64,000 nt of DNA from Terriglobia bacterium (GCA_020073145.1 JAIQFS010000002.1:124001-188000), one strand, 5' to 3'. Shown: positions 1 to 8,785, counted from the stretch's first letter. Notes: generated by a model from the sequence alone, not told the origin. Numbers and translations: made by a program.

Positions 1-81
1 CAGGGTGCTCAGGAACTCTCCGACTGGCATCCACGCGGCACGCGGCTTGTCGAGGCACACTTCGGCTAAACCCGTTCTCAT
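1..81 (-). CDS. N-terminal fragment of an unidentified protein
   Basis: Only the first 27 codons lie in the window; the gene continues beyond base 1. The ATG at 81-79 is preceded by a clear ribosome-binding site (GGAGG on the minus strand, bases 95-91, nine bases upstream), which is why I call a real gene start here. The visible N-terminus (begins MRTGLAEVCLDKP) has no signal peptide or membrane segment and is too short to assign to a family. Confidence 0.45.
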   Translation of the reverse strand, partial: MRTGLAEVCLDKPRAAWMPVGEFLSTL

Positions 82-389
82 ACGCTAAATCCTCCAGAAA
101 AAAGACTCAGGAGCCGGAAACCAGCCAACGTTTCCGCCCTACCCTATCGAAGATTATTGCCTGGATATATATCGAATGACAGTACTGCGGGTACCGAAGT
201 CCCGGGTTGCGGAAGCCAAGTTCCCCAATTCATGGGGAAAAAACTTCGGAGTACTCCCCAGCGGGAATCGCGCGGGCGCTCCCGTCCTCCTGGATCTCCC
301 CGATTCCGTTTGGGGACGGCTGGGCCGCTGTAATTCCGGTACTTATACAGAAGGCCCGGTTGGGAGTACGGTTCGGGGAGGGGGAAGTG
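82..389. other. Divergent intergenic region
   Basis: This 308-base gap separates a minus-strand gene from a plus-strand gene and probably holds both promoters. The only structure I see is a perfect 7-bp inverted repeat, TTCCCCA (221-227) and TGGGGAA (233-239), with a 5-base loop. It has no T-tract on the 3' side of either strand, so I do not call a terminator. Open frames across the gap have no ribosome-binding site or recognisable motif. Confidence 0.4.
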
Positions 390-638
390 ATGTCGCCAGT
401 TCTGTTGCGCCTGACCAAGATTCTGGCCTTCGTGGCGTTGTTCGCCTTTCTGGATCGGGCTCTGGATGCCACTCACTTCCGGGCGTCACTCCTCAACGCG
501 TTTGTGGATTCGCTCTCGATGTCCCTCGGCATTGCCAGCAAGTATATCGACTGGACGCTCGTCACCCTGGCCGCCGCCGGAATGCTGGCGACTCTCACGA
601 CCCTGTTTCGCGCTCTAACCAGTGGCCTGCGCCGCTAG
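390..638 (+). CDS. Small membrane protein of unknown function
   Basis: An 82-residue protein, begun at the ATG at 390 because a purine-rich stretch (GGGGAGGGGGAAG) lies just upstream; the frame is open further 5' but that part looks non-coding. A hydrophobic segment at residues 7-18 and another at about 54-74 suggest two inner-membrane helices. I recognise no family. It lies upstream of another small hydrophobic protein and a tRNA gene, and nothing in the context gives a role. Confidence 0.5.
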   Translation: MSPVLLRLTKILAFVALFAFLDRALDATHFRASLLNAFVDSLSMSLGIASKYIDWTLVTLAAAGMLATLTTLFRALTSGLRR

Positions 639-779
639 CCCGCCTACCTCTCAACCACCGCCTCGTCCGCTGAAGACACCAACCGTATCCGGTCTGCCCA
701 CTCGAGCCTTGCCGAAAACCGCGAGGCACGCGATAATTGGAGGTGCAGATCTTCTTTCAGAAAGATCGCGGAGGATGCA

Positions 780-1007
780 GTGACTGAGCATGGTAAGGAA
801 ACGGCCAGGGCGGCGGCCGTAGCAGGCGTAGGCGCAGGTGTCGGAGGAGCCGGCGGCGCCTCGGCCGGAGTGCTGGAGTTGGCGGCTTTAGGAAGCGCGA
901 CCCCCTTGTCGGCGGGCGCTGTGATCGCGGGCGGAGCCCTTGCGGGCGCCGCACTTTTCCTCGCGGGATATGGCGCATACCGCCTTCTGACCAAGCCCAA
1001 AAAGTAA
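780..1007 (+). CDS. Small Gly/Ala-rich hydrophobic protein
   Basis: A 75-residue protein starting at GTG 780, with GGAGG seven bases upstream. The N-terminus is charged, the middle is dominated by Gly and Ala (residues 12-30), and a hydrophobic stretch at about 44-66 is followed by a basic tail (LLTKPKK), fitting a single-pass or hairpin membrane protein with GxxxG-type packing. No family is recognised. The ribosome-binding site and in-frame composition support a real gene, but low complexity leaves some doubt. Confidence 0.5.
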   Translation: MTEHGKETARAAAVAGVGAGVGGAGGASAGVLELAALGSATPLSAGAVIAGGALAGAALFLAGYGAYRLLTKPKK

Positions 1008-1116
1008 GTTTCCCGCCCCGCAGGAACCATCCGATTGACCCTGCCACTGGAGTTTCGCGGTGTTGGTGTGTGGAAACGGCCCGCAGGCGTGGAGATGATA
1101 CACTGAACGTGACCAT

Positions 1117-1193
1117 GGGCGGTTAGCTCAGCTGGTTAGAGCGCCTGCCTTACAAGCAGGAGGTCCGCGGTTCGAGCCCGCGACCGCCCACCA
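1117..1193 (+). tRNA. tRNA-Val (anticodon TAC), CCA encoded
   Basis: The cloverleaf folds completely. The acceptor stem GGGCGGT (1117-1123) pairs with ACCGCCC (1183-1189), discriminator A1190 is followed by encoded CCA, and the anticodon stem CCTGC/GCAGG encloses the loop CTTACAA, giving anticodon TAC (valine). The T-arm contains GGTTCGAGCCC. The 3' part of the gene recurs at 2581-2613, so this tRNA appears to have served as an integration site. Confidence 0.97.
1161..1193 (+). repeat. Putative att site, left copy (tRNA 3' end)
   Basis: These 33 bases of the tRNA-Val 3' end (variable loop, T-arm, acceptor strand and most of CCA) recur at 2581-2613 in the same orientation with a change at the sixth base of the acceptor strand (G1186 versus T2606) and at the final base. 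A direct repeat of a tRNA 3' end is the classic scar of tyrosine-recombinase integration. Confidence 0.65.
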
Positions 1194-1206
1194 TGAAATC
1201 CATAAT

Positions 1207-1380
1207 TTACGAGGGCTTTTTCGGGGCTGCTGCGCTGGTTTGGTCCTGACCGTTGGGGATTCCTGTGGGACCCGGTTCAGCGGGCACAGAATTGGGCTTC
1301 ATTCTAAACGCTTCCACGGCCTGACGTTTCGCATTCATTCTGATGTGGCTGTAGCGTTCCATCATTGCGCGTGACAGTGG
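1207..1380 (-). pseudogene. C-terminal remnant of a tyrosine recombinase
   Basis: Reading leftward from about 1380 the frame gives SRAMMERYSHIRMNAKRQA and then VEAF, followed by a 31-residue hydrophilic tail ending at TAA (1209-1207). The ERYSHIRM-AKR-AVEA pattern is the familiar C-terminus of site-specific integrases, with the catalytic tyrosine in MERY. A TGA in frame about six codons further upstream (near 1386), and the absence of the Arg/His catalytic boxes, show that the rest of the gene is gone. The fragment sits 14 bases from the tRNA-Val CCA, exactly where an integrase gene ends in a tRNA-integrated element. Confidence 0.7.
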
Positions 1381-1489
1381 GCTACCTCACTCCGTCTCAC
1401 AAGTTCTACCACCCTCGATCCAGCTACCATGCGCACTGCAAGTTGAAGTCGACGCTATCGCTCCCTGTGCGGAGTGGCGCATCCAATCC

Positions 1490-2308
1490 TTACTTCTTAG
1501 AGGCTTCAAGCATCGTGGAGATCACAACATCCGACAGGCCAGCCTTCTTCAACTCGATCAGACCGTTCACATCTAGGCTGTAGGCCGCAGGTGAGGCCTT
1601 GATCGTTGTCAGGATGATATCGTCGCTGAGGCCGGCGGTTTTCAGGGCAATAATCTCTCGATTAGTGAGCATGGGCGCGCTTGCTCTCGGCGTTCCGGTC
1701 CGCACAGCCTGCACCGCCCCTCCGGGATGTTGCGTCGCGGTGTACTTGGCGGCGTCGAGCCTTATCTCTCCGTCCGTGTATGCCGTGATCTCAGTTCCCT
1801 TCGGAATCGTGGTGTCCTTACCGTGCATGAAAAGAAAGAAGGGCGCGACAGGCCACGCGACAATCGCGGTAGCGACCATCCCGCCCACCATACCTCCTGT
1901 GTGACCGCCGCCGCTGGTTTCCTTGACGGCGCGCAATGCCACTTTGTCACCGTTCACCAGCCGCACGTAATCAATTTCCATGTCGAGTTTTCCGCCGCGC
2001 GCCATTCGGCGCTTCTTTTCCGCGTCCGTAACCGTGCCTATGGCCGTCGCCCCGCGCGCAATTACTAGCGTGTCACCGATCATCACGTCTTCCAGCACCT
2101 CGAGATCTACCGTGTCGCCGGTCTTGCTATCAGCGGATGAGAGGTTGCGGCTGAGGCGTAATCGCACCGGAGTCGCGTCATGGAGTAGGAGCGCGCCCCC
2201 ATCCGAGGCCGAGGCAGTAGGCGTTGTTCGGGACGGCAAGTTCGCCGGGGCACTCTGGGCCGCACACATAATCGCCCCGAGAGGCAAAAGCAAAAAGGCA
2301 GATTTCAT
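1490..2308 (-). CDS. Secreted protein with C-terminal helical repeats, function unknown
   Basis: A 272-residue protein with a signal peptide (cleavage near residue 17, after MCAAQS). Residues 45-175 form a beta-rich region resembling the domain that many acidobacterial secreted proteins carry (values such as GDTVDLEVLEDV and IARGATAIGTV). The C-terminus holds two copies of a short helical motif, LTNREIIALKTAGLSDDII and the copy around LIELKKAGLSDVVI, common in Acidobacteriota hypothetical proteins. It is the only intact gene between the two tRNA 3'-end repeats, so it may be cargo of the decayed element. No enzymatic motif is visible. Confidence 0.75.
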   Translation of the reverse strand: MKSAFLLLPLGAIMCAAQSAPANLPSRTTPTASASDGGALLLHDATPVRLRLSRNLSSADSKTGDTVDLEVLEDVMIGDTLVIARGATAIGTVTDAEKKRRMARGGKLDMEIDYVRLVNGDKVALRAVKETSGGGHTGGMVGGMVATAIVAWPVAPFFLFMHGKDTTIPKGTEITAYTDGEIRLDAAKYTATQHPGGAVQAVRTGTPRASAPMLTNREIIALKTAGLSDDIILTTIKASPAAYSLDVNGLIELKKAGLSDVVISTMLEASKK

Positions 2309-2648
2309 TTGGTGTTTTCTTTTCTCATCCCAGGATCAGGCCAACAGCGCGTCGGCTCAAGACCACCAGGGGCACCAACAGTCCCTGGGGCGTACTACGC
2401 AAATCCGGGAGAAAGTACCGGAGAGCAGGACCCTAGGGGCGTCCCCGGCGGCATTCTGAGCGACGTACCGGGGCTTCCTTGGTGGTTCGCAAGTGGCACC
2501 AGTCGCGGGTAATGACCTGGCCGGCTCCGTCCTCGCTCGCGGCGGAGAAACCGCCGCTCGCTGCGGGGATTTAGCGCTTTAGGTCCGCGGTTCGAGCCCG
2601 CGACCTCCCACCTCCCCGCCCCACCCGCCGGATTCCAGCGCGGCTCTG
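2309..2648. other. Intergenic region with GC hairpin and tRNA 3'-end copy
   Basis: This 340-base gap holds the upstream region of the 1490-2308 gene, a strong hairpin GCGGCGG (2539-2545), loop AGAAA, CCGCCGC (2551-2557), and the tRNA-derived repeat at 2581-2613. The hairpin has no T-tract and is not called a terminator. I see no further coding evidence. Confidence 0.45.
2581..2613 (+). repeat. Putative att site, right copy
   Basis: A near-perfect copy of the tRNA-Val 3' end. Bases upstream of 2581 do not resemble the tRNA 5' half and cannot form an acceptor or anticodon stem, so this is not a second tRNA gene. With 1161-1193 it brackets about 1.4 kb that includes the integrase remnant. Confidence 0.65.
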
Positions 2649-3188
2649 TTACTTCGACTTTTTGAGATCGCCGCAGTCGGATCCGATCCACCGGGCGGTG
2701 AACGTCCCCTTGCTATTCATCTGGTTGCCGCCACCGCTGGCGGTCATGTCCATGGTGCCCTTGACATGTTCGGAATCGACCGCTTCCACGTGCACCATCG
2801 CCGTTATCTGCATGTTTTGCTGGGTGCACTCCTCGCGGATCTGCTGTTCGCCGCTGGAGGATCGGAGGAGCGTCCCTTTGCAGTTGTTCTTTTGCTCCGC
2901 ATCGAAGGTCAGCGGCTTATTTAGGTCTTCCGGAGTCACGCAAGACTTGGTGCTGGTGGCTCGCGGCCCCCTGGCCTCCTGATTCTTCATCGCAGCCTCC
3001 ATGCGGGCGCACTGCTCCGGCGTGAGCCGTGACAACACTTCCGCCGGCACGGGGAGGGCGCCACTCACCTGGGTATTGACGGTAGATTCCCAAAGCCCGG
3101 TCTTCACGTTGAGGGGCTTGTAGTCATCAGCGCTCCAAGACGCAAGGGGCAGCAGGAAGCAGAGTCCAGCAAGAACGACGGTTTTCAC
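2649..3188 (-). CDS. DUF3617-type secreted protein
   Basis: A 179-residue protein starting at GTG 3188 with GAGGAGG just upstream. It has a signal peptide (residues 1-19) and the DUF3617 pattern: a GLWE motif near the N-terminus, a conserved Cys before a proline-rich stretch (SCVTPEDL), later Cys pairs, and a glycine-rich turn before the last strands. DUF3617 proteins are periplasmic or outer-membrane-associated and of unknown function. It stands alone and is divergent from the hydrolase gene to its right. Confidence 0.85.
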   Translation of the reverse strand: MKTVVLAGLCFLLPLASWSADDYKPLNVKTGLWESTVNTQVSGALPVPAEVLSRLTPEQCARMEAAMKNQEARGPRATSTKSCVTPEDLNKPLTFDAEQKNNCKGTLLRSSSGEQQIREECTQQNMQITAMVHVEAVDSEHVKGTMDMTASGGGNQMNSKGTFTARWIGSDCGDLKKSK

Positions 3189-3431
3189 GCGGAACCTCCT
3201 CGGGATCCATCGATCATGTCATGGCCGAGCCGGGCCCTGCAAATGAAATGAGCGACTTTCTTGAGGAGAACTGTGAAGAATCGGCCAGACTTCCCACTCG
3301 GATTGATTCCGTTCGACTTGCCAGAGCGACGCCCCAGGCAAACACCTCATGGGCTCGAGCTCGAAACCGCCCCCAATCACGCCTTCGCCCACCTTTACTT
3401 CCAGGGAACGACCGGCCTACACTGTGGGGAC

Positions 3432-4547
3432 ATGAATCGACGAAACCTCTTCCTCGGTCTAGCTCTGGCTGCGTCGGTCGCCGCCGCCTTCGCGCAAACC
3501 CGCACCCTGTCCAGCCGCGAGTTCTTCTATGTCGGCGGCAAGTACACCGGCGCGCCCGGCCATGAGGTGATGATCGGACAGATGTATGTCGAGGTGCTGC
3601 GGCCGCAGCGCGTGACGCACCCGTATCCGCTCGTCTTTTTTCACGGCAATTGGCAGACCGCCACCAACTGGCTGGGCACGCCGGACGGCCGCACCGGATG
3701 GGCCGATTATTTTCTCGGGCAGGGGTATGTGGTCTACCTCATCGATCAGCCGGCGCGCGGACGCTCCGCGTGGCACGCGTCCGCCAATGGGCCGTTGAGC
3801 GGTTTGCCCATCGCCGATATCGAGCAGCGGTTTACCGCCTCTGAGGTGACCGGCACGTGGCCGCAAGCCAAGAAACATACGCAATGGCCTGGCGACGGCC
3901 CCAAGAAGGGGCAGAAAGGCGACCCCATCTTCGACGCGTTCTATGCCACGCAGGTGGAAAGCCTCACCAGCGCGGAGGAAACGCAAACCCTGATCCAGGC
4001 CGCGGGCACGGCGCTGCTCGACAAAATCGGCCCTGCGATTCTGGTGACCCATTCGCAGGCCGGCACGTTCGGGTGGCTGCTGGCCGATCGGCGGCCGCGG
4101 GCGGTGAAGGGCATCGTCGCCATCGAGCCCAGCGGGCCGCCGTTTCAAAACGCGGTAACCAGTGAGAATCCGAACCGCGCGTGGGGCATCACCGACATTC
4201 CGCTCACCTACGATCCGCCCGCGCGCGCGGCCAGCGAACTGAAGAGGGTCCGCCAGAGCACCGCCGACGCACCCGGCTTGACGGCGTGCTGGCAGCAGGC
4301 CGATCCGCCGCGCCGCCTGCCCAATCTGCGCGGCATCCCCATCGTGGTGGTGACCACGGAATCTTCGAACCATGCGGCCTACGATCACTGCACGTCGAAG
4401 TACCTGACGCATGCCGGCGTCGCCAACACCTTGATGCGCCTGGAGGACCAGGGAATCCACGGCAACGGCCACATGGTGATGCTCGAAAAGAACAACCTGG
4501 AAGTGGCCGCGCTCTTACAGAAGTGGATCGCCGCGCACGTGCCCTAG
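3432..4547 (+). CDS. Secreted alpha/beta hydrolase
   Basis: A 371-residue protein. I chose ATG 3432 because it begins a proper signal peptide (MNRRNLFLGLALAASVAAAFAQ); the frame is open upstream but lacks coding character there. The alpha/beta-hydrolase fold shows an oxyanion-hole region (LVFFHGNW), the nucleophile elbow THSQAG (a G-x-S-x-G variant with His in the first position) and a C-terminal His in GIHGNGHMVMLE. The likely product is an esterase of the secreted family common in Acidobacteria. Substrate is unknown. The next gene is convergent and only 13 bases away. Confidence 0.8.
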   Translation: MNRRNLFLGLALAASVAAAFAQTRTLSSREFFYVGGKYTGAPGHEVMIGQMYVEVLRPQRVTHPYPLVFFHGNWQTATNWLGTPDGRTGWADYFLGQGYVVYLIDQPARGRSAWHASANGPLSGLPIADIEQRFTASEVTGTWPQAKKHTQWPGDGPKKGQKGDPIFDAFYATQVESLTSAEETQTLIQAAGTALLDKIGPAILVTHSQAGTFGWLLADRRPRAVKGIVAIEPSGPPFQNAVTSENPNRAWGITDIPLTYDPPARAASELKRVRQSTADAPGLTACWQQADPPRRLPNLRGIPIVVVTTESSNHAAYDHCTSKYLTHAGVANTLMRLEDQGIHGNGHMVMLEKNNLEVAALLQKWIAAHVP

Positions 4548-4560
4548 GGCGAACGCCGCG

Positions 4561-5043
4561 CTACCGAGCGCGCAGACGTTTCAGCAACTGGATCTGGCCG
4601 GCGTGGTAGAGATCGTGCGCGGCGATGCCGCGAATCAAGGCGGCGTACGTGTACTTCTTCTTTGCGCTCAGAGTGCCGAGCTGCGCCGTAGGAAATGCGG
4701 CCACGGCGTCGCGCAACCGGCGGTGTTCTTCGGCCAGCAGCCGCTGGTCGCGCCGCCACCCGGCGGCGTCCACTGCCTCGCGCGGAAACCAGTTGGAGCC
4801 CTTGAGTGGGAAAGAGCCGCGCTTGGCGCCAGTGATGGTACGCCGGACCACGTATTTCCAGTACGCCGCATGCACCGCCAGTTCCCCAATGTTGTGCCGG
4901 CCGGGCCCGGGGCGCCACACAGATTCTTTCGCGGTAACCCCGCGAAGCGACCCGCGTAGATTCGTGCCGTGCCACGACCGGCTCTGGAAGGCTTCCTCCA
5001 GCGCGGCCAACAATAGCGCGATCGCGGGATCAGACCTCTTCAT
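4561..5043 (-). CDS. DinB-like putative metalloenzyme
   Basis: A 160-residue four-helix protein of the DinB/YfiT superfamily. The three metal-binding histidines are visible: one in the first half (GELAVHAAYW) and the HDLYH pair near the C-terminus, which is the signature that makes these proteins Zn- or Ni-dependent. Members act in damage response or as thiol-dependent transferases (bacillithiol or mycothiol), but the substrate here is unknown. It ends 24 bases before the aminopeptidase gene's stop codon and is transcribed in the same direction. Confidence 0.85.
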   Translation of the reverse strand: MKRSDPAIALLLAALEEAFQSRSWHGTNLRGSLRGVTAKESVWRPGPGRHNIGELAVHAAYWKYVVRRTITGAKRGSFPLKGSNWFPREAVDAAGWRRDQRLLAEEHRRLRDAVAAFPTAQLGTLSAKKKYTYAALIRGIAAHDLYHAGQIQLLKRLRAR

Positions 5044-5067
5044 GCCGGCCTTCCGGTGCAGGAACCC

Positions 5068-7704
5068 TCACTGCTTCGCCAGAAACGCGGCGATATCGGC
5101 GCCTTGCGCGGCCTCGCGCGCCGCGCACAGGCGGATGCCTTCCAGCGTCTGCGCGTAGTTGCGCGGGCCGCCCAGATACTGCTTGGAGCGCTCTTCGAAG
5201 AAGTCGACGTACTGCTGCCGCGATCGCTCGTCGCAGAACGGCTGGCCGACGGCGAGCAGCGTCGCGCGCGCGTCAGAGCCTCCTCCCACCGGCAGGCGCG
5301 CCTCTAATTGGTCGTAATTGGATTTGACGAAAGCGAACGGAAGCCCCTCGGTCTCCGGCGTTCCCAACGGCCGCACCAGCAGCGCCAGAGTTTCGCGCAC
5401 ATCGAGATCCGGTTCGAGCACTAGCACCATCGCGGCCTGCGCCAGTTGCGGATCGCGAAACGATCCCAGAGCGTTGAAGATGGCGCCGCGCAGCCGCCGG
5501 TCTTCGGTCTTCTTCAGCTCCCGGACCAGACGGTCGAATAGGCCGCGGTCGCCGGAGTGGGCGGCGGTCGCCAGCACCGCGTTCAGGATCTCGGAGTCAA
5601 TGCCCTTGCGGTCGCGCAGCCAGCCCTCCGCCAATCGGCGGGCCTCGGCCTGCAGCGCGGCGTCGTCGCCATCCACCGCCACGAAGGGCACCACCCTCAC
5701 TCGCAACAGGCGCGTTTCCGCATCGTCTGCCGGCCGGGCTGACCAGCCCAGCGCCGCGGCGCGAGCGCCAAACGCATTGCGGATGAAGCGGCGGTAATTC
5801 GGCAGCAGGCCGGCCGGAACCATGCGGCGGATGTCGCCCACCACGGTCTCGGCTTCCGCCGCCACCAGCCGCTCCGGCGCGTTCGCGAACCGGAAGACCG
5901 CTTCCAGCGCCTGGCTCTGCGGGACTTCGCCGGCATCGGCCAGCGAGTCCAGATCGTGCAGCAGCGTGCGGCGTTCCGTTGCGCTCAGAAACTGGCTGCC
6001 GCTGTCCAGCAGTTTCTTCAGCAGATCCGGCTGGTACGCGGTCACATAGTAACCCGAACTGCCATCGTTGCCCGACAGGTACGCAGGGCATTCCGTGGCC
6101 TTGGTCAGCGCGAATTCTTCGCTGCTCCGGTCCAGCAGAAAGCACTCTCGCTGCGGGCCGCGGCTGGTCGGATAGCGCACGCACACCGGCGTCTGCCACG
6201 TCTCGGGCTTGGCGCCGCTCGATCCGACCGGCAGATGCCGCGTCTGGCTCAGCGCCACGCGGGGAGCCCCGTTACACTTCAAATCGATCGAAATCTCGGG
6301 CAGCCCGGGCTGCTCCAAGAACGTGGCAAAAGCGCGGGGCAGGCGCGGCTGGCCCGTGGAGGCGATGGCATCCAGAAAATCGTTCACGGTGGCATTGCCG
6401 TTGGCGTAGCGCTTCAGATAGCCGGTCACTCCGGCCTCGAACTGCTTCTCGCCCACCCAGCTTTCGAACATGCGGATGACCGCCGAACCCTTCTGATAGG
6501 TGATGCCGTCAAACGCGTTCGAAATGTCGTTTTCGCTTTCGATTGGCTGGCGAATTCTGCGCGTGGAGACCAGGCTGTCCCTCTCCATGGAGCCGAACTT
6601 GGCGCCCAGGTCGTTGAGGCGCGTGTTCCATTCCGGCTTCCATTCCGCCAGAATCTTCATCTCCATCCAGGTGGCGAAGGCTTCATTGAGCCAGGTGTCG
6701 TCCCACCAGACCGGCGTCACCAGGTCGCCGAACCACTGGTGCGCCAGCTCATGCGCGGCATCGGCGGCGTAGAGGCGTTGCCGCTGCGCGGTGTCCAGCG
6801 CCGGATCAGAAAGGAGGATGGTCTGCGCGTAGGTGACCATCCCCGCATTCTCCATGGCCCCGAAACCGAACGTCAGCGGGATGGCTACCTGATCGGCCTT
6901 GTCATACGGAAAAGGTATGCCGAAGTAGTTCTCGAGCTGCTCGATGATGGGCGCAGTCACCTCGGCCGCGTACTTCGCCTGGTAGCCCTTCCCTTTGGGC
7001 GCGACGATGCGCACGGGCACGCGATTCCTCCCGGCGCGGCCGCCGTCCACGATGTCGAACGGCCCCACCGCGAACGCCACCAGGTAGCTGGGCAGCGGTT
7101 TGGTCGGCGCGAACACCACTCTTTTCATGCCGCCGGCCTCGGCGGTTTCCGCCATCTGCTGGGTATTAGAGAGGGCCGTGTCCTCCCGGCGCACATGCAG
7201 AGTGATCTGCCACGGAGTCTTGAAACTCGGCTGGTCGAAGCAGGGAAACGCGCGGCGCGCGTCGAGCGATTCGAACTGCGTGAAGAGGTACGTTTGATTC
7301 CCGTCACGGCCTTGAAAAATGCCGGCGGTGTCTCTCGGACTGATCTTGCCTTCGTATTGAATGTGCAGGCGGGCCGCACCCGTGGGAACCGCGGAAGGAG
7401 CGCGCAGTCCCACGAAGTTCGCGTCGCCCGGTTCCACCGCAGCCGGCTCGGTCTTTCCGCCGGAGCGGATGCTCGCCTCGCGGATCGTGAGATCGGCGGC
7501 GTTGAGCCAAATCAGCGCCGCGGGCTTCGAGAGCTGCACGTCGATATCGACGGCGCCGCTGAACGTGGCGGCCTCGGTCCGCAGGGTGAGGTCGGCCGCG
7601 TAGCGCACCGGGCGAACCGAATCCTCCAGCCGCAAATGGGGAGGCTCCGCCGCGCCGGCAACCGCAATCAAATAGCAGGAGACGACGATACTACGGTAAA
7701 GCAT
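5068..7704 (-). CDS. M1-family aminopeptidase, exported
   Basis: An 878-residue zinc aminopeptidase. It has an N-terminal signal peptide (MLYRSIVVSCYLIAVAGA), the substrate-binding GAMEN at about 282-286, HELAH zinc motif at 318-322 and the third ligand Glu in WLNEAF near 341, followed by the ERAP-type C-terminal helical domain. The start at 7704 places the signal peptide at the N-terminus; ATG 7716 is an alternative four codons earlier. M1 enzymes remove N-terminal residues from peptides; an exported form suggests nutrient scavenging. A phosphatase gene lies 82 bases upstream on the same strand. Confidence 0.93.
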   Translation of the reverse strand: MLYRSIVVSCYLIAVAGAAEPPHLRLEDSVRPVRYAADLTLRTEAATFSGAVDIDVQLSKPAALIWLNAADLTIREASIRSGGKTEPAAVEPGDANFVGLRAPSAVPTGAARLHIQYEGKISPRDTAGIFQGRDGNQTYLFTQFESLDARRAFPCFDQPSFKTPWQITLHVRREDTALSNTQQMAETAEAGGMKRVVFAPTKPLPSYLVAFAVGPFDIVDGGRAGRNRVPVRIVAPKGKGYQAKYAAEVTAPIIEQLENYFGIPFPYDKADQVAIPLTFGFGAMENAGMVTYAQTILLSDPALDTAQRQRLYAADAAHELAHQWFGDLVTPVWWDDTWLNEAFATWMEMKILAEWKPEWNTRLNDLGAKFGSMERDSLVSTRRIRQPIESENDISNAFDGITYQKGSAVIRMFESWVGEKQFEAGVTGYLKRYANGNATVNDFLDAIASTGQPRLPRAFATFLEQPGLPEISIDLKCNGAPRVALSQTRHLPVGSSGAKPETWQTPVCVRYPTSRGPQRECFLLDRSSEEFALTKATECPAYLSGNDGSSGYYVTAYQPDLLKKLLDSGSQFLSATERRTLLHDLDSLADAGEVPQSQALEAVFRFANAPERLVAAEAETVVGDIRRMVPAGLLPNYRRFIRNAFGARAAALGWSARPADDAETRLLRVRVVPFVAVDGDDAALQAEARRLAEGWLRDRKGIDSEILNAVLATAAHSGDRGLFDRLVRELKKTEDRRLRGAIFNALGSFRDPQLAQAAMVLVLEPDLDVRETLALLVRPLGTPETEGLPFAFVKSNYDQLEARLPVGGGSDARATLLAVGQPFCDERSRQQYVDFFEERSKQYLGGPRNYAQTLEGIRLCAAREAAQGADIAAFLAKQ

Positions 7705-7786
7705 CCTGCGGTCCATCGTAGCGCAGCTGGAACGGCGGCCGTGGGGCAGGCGATGCGCCAGCCCACACCAGATCTGCCCCACGATC

Positions 7787-8767
7787 TCACAGGGCGCGCC
7801 GCACCACCATTACGGTCAAATCGTCCGCTGGAGGAACGCCGGCGCGGAAGTCGCTCCAGTCGGCCACCAGTCTCTCGGCGAAGCGGCGGCTGCTCGAACC
7901 CCCAGCCACGGCTGCCGCGAATTCGTGCAGCCGCTCCATCCCATATTCGGACCCCTCGGGGTTGCGCGCTTCGGTCAGGCCGTCGCTGTACAGCAGTAGG
8001 CAATCTCCCCGATCGAGCCGCAGGCAATGAGTGGCAAAGTCTGCGGTACAGAAGAGCCCGAGCGGCAGTCCGGTGGCCTCCACGGGGACCACATCGCCGC
8101 CGCGGATTTCGAGCGGCGGGCAATGCCCCGCATTGGCGATTTCGATCGCGCCCGTGGGCAGAGCCCGCCCGCAGACCACGGTGGCATAGTGCGCGCTCAG
8201 CGTGCTTTCGCAAAAAACCCGATTCGCCCGGGTCAGGATCTGTTTCACCGGCAGCGGCGTGTCCAACAAGCTGCGAAAAACGGCGTGCAAATGCGATGCG
8301 AGAAGCGACGACGCCACGCCCTTTCCCGATGCGTCTCCCAGCAGGAACACCACGTCGTCGCCCGGCGTGAGCAGATCGCAGTAGTCGCCGCCCACCATTC
8401 CGGCGGGCTGATAGTGATAGCAGATCTCCCAGCCGCCGTGCGTCACGTCGTTGCTCGGCAACAGTCCCTGCTGGACGCGCCCCGCCAGCGCCAGGTCTTC
8501 TTCGAGCGCCTGGCGTTGTTCGGAATCGAGGTGATCAAGGCAGAAGCGGAGCAGTGGATCCGCGGCCAGACGCCTGGGCTCGATCGGATCGTGACAGGTC
8601 TGGCAGAGCCCGTAGGTGCCGCGCTCCATGCGGTCGAGCGCGGAATCCACGTCGTCCAGCAGCCGCACCAAGGCCGGGGGCCGGCCCAGGGTTGCCAGCG
8701 CCGACTCCAGTCTGCCTCGCCTGGCAAGGAGTTCACCTTCCACCACGGCAGTGGCCGTCCGGTCCAT
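7787..8767 (-). CDS. DksA-type zinc finger fused to SpoIIE/PP2C phosphatase
   Basis: A 326-residue protein. Residues 30-80 resemble a DksA/TraR zinc finger: helix, then GTYGLCQTC with C55 and C58, and C76 followed by H79, so the fourth ligand appears to be His instead of Cys. Residues 88-326 are a SpoIIE/RsbU phosphatase domain with metal-binding motifs GGDYCD (126-131), GDASGKG (144-150) and DDLTVM near the end. The family dephosphorylates anti-sigma-factor antagonists. Location next to the flagellar region suggests, but does not prove, a link to motility or stress signalling. Confidence 0.88.
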   Translation of the reverse strand: MDRTATAVVEGELLARRGRLESALATLGRPPALVRLLDDVDSALDRMERGTYGLCQTCHDPIEPRRLAADPLLRFCLDHLDSEQRQALEEDLALAGRVQQGLLPSNDVTHGGWEICYHYQPAGMVGGDYCDLLTPGDDVVFLLGDASGKGVASSLLASHLHAVFRSLLDTPLPVKQILTRANRVFCESTLSAHYATVVCGRALPTGAIEIANAGHCPPLEIRGGDVVPVEATGLPLGLFCTADFATHCLRLDRGDCLLLYSDGLTEARNPEGSEYGMERLHEFAAAVAGGSSSRRFAERLVADWSDFRAGVPPADDLTVMVVRRAL

Positions 8768-8785
8768 TCGATTCCCCGAACACGC

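Noticed and set aside
221-239. 7-bp hairpin as a terminator
   Set aside because: No T-run follows on the strand that would be transcribed, and it lies between divergent genes.
2581-2613. Second tRNA gene
   Set aside because: Only the 3' third is present; there is no acceptor 5' strand, D-arm or anticodon arm upstream.
5956-8370. An 804-codon plus-strand frame across the aminopeptidase and phosphatase genes
   Set aside because: The minus-strand products have clear catalytic motifs; the plus-strand product is Arg/His-rich with no recognisable domain.
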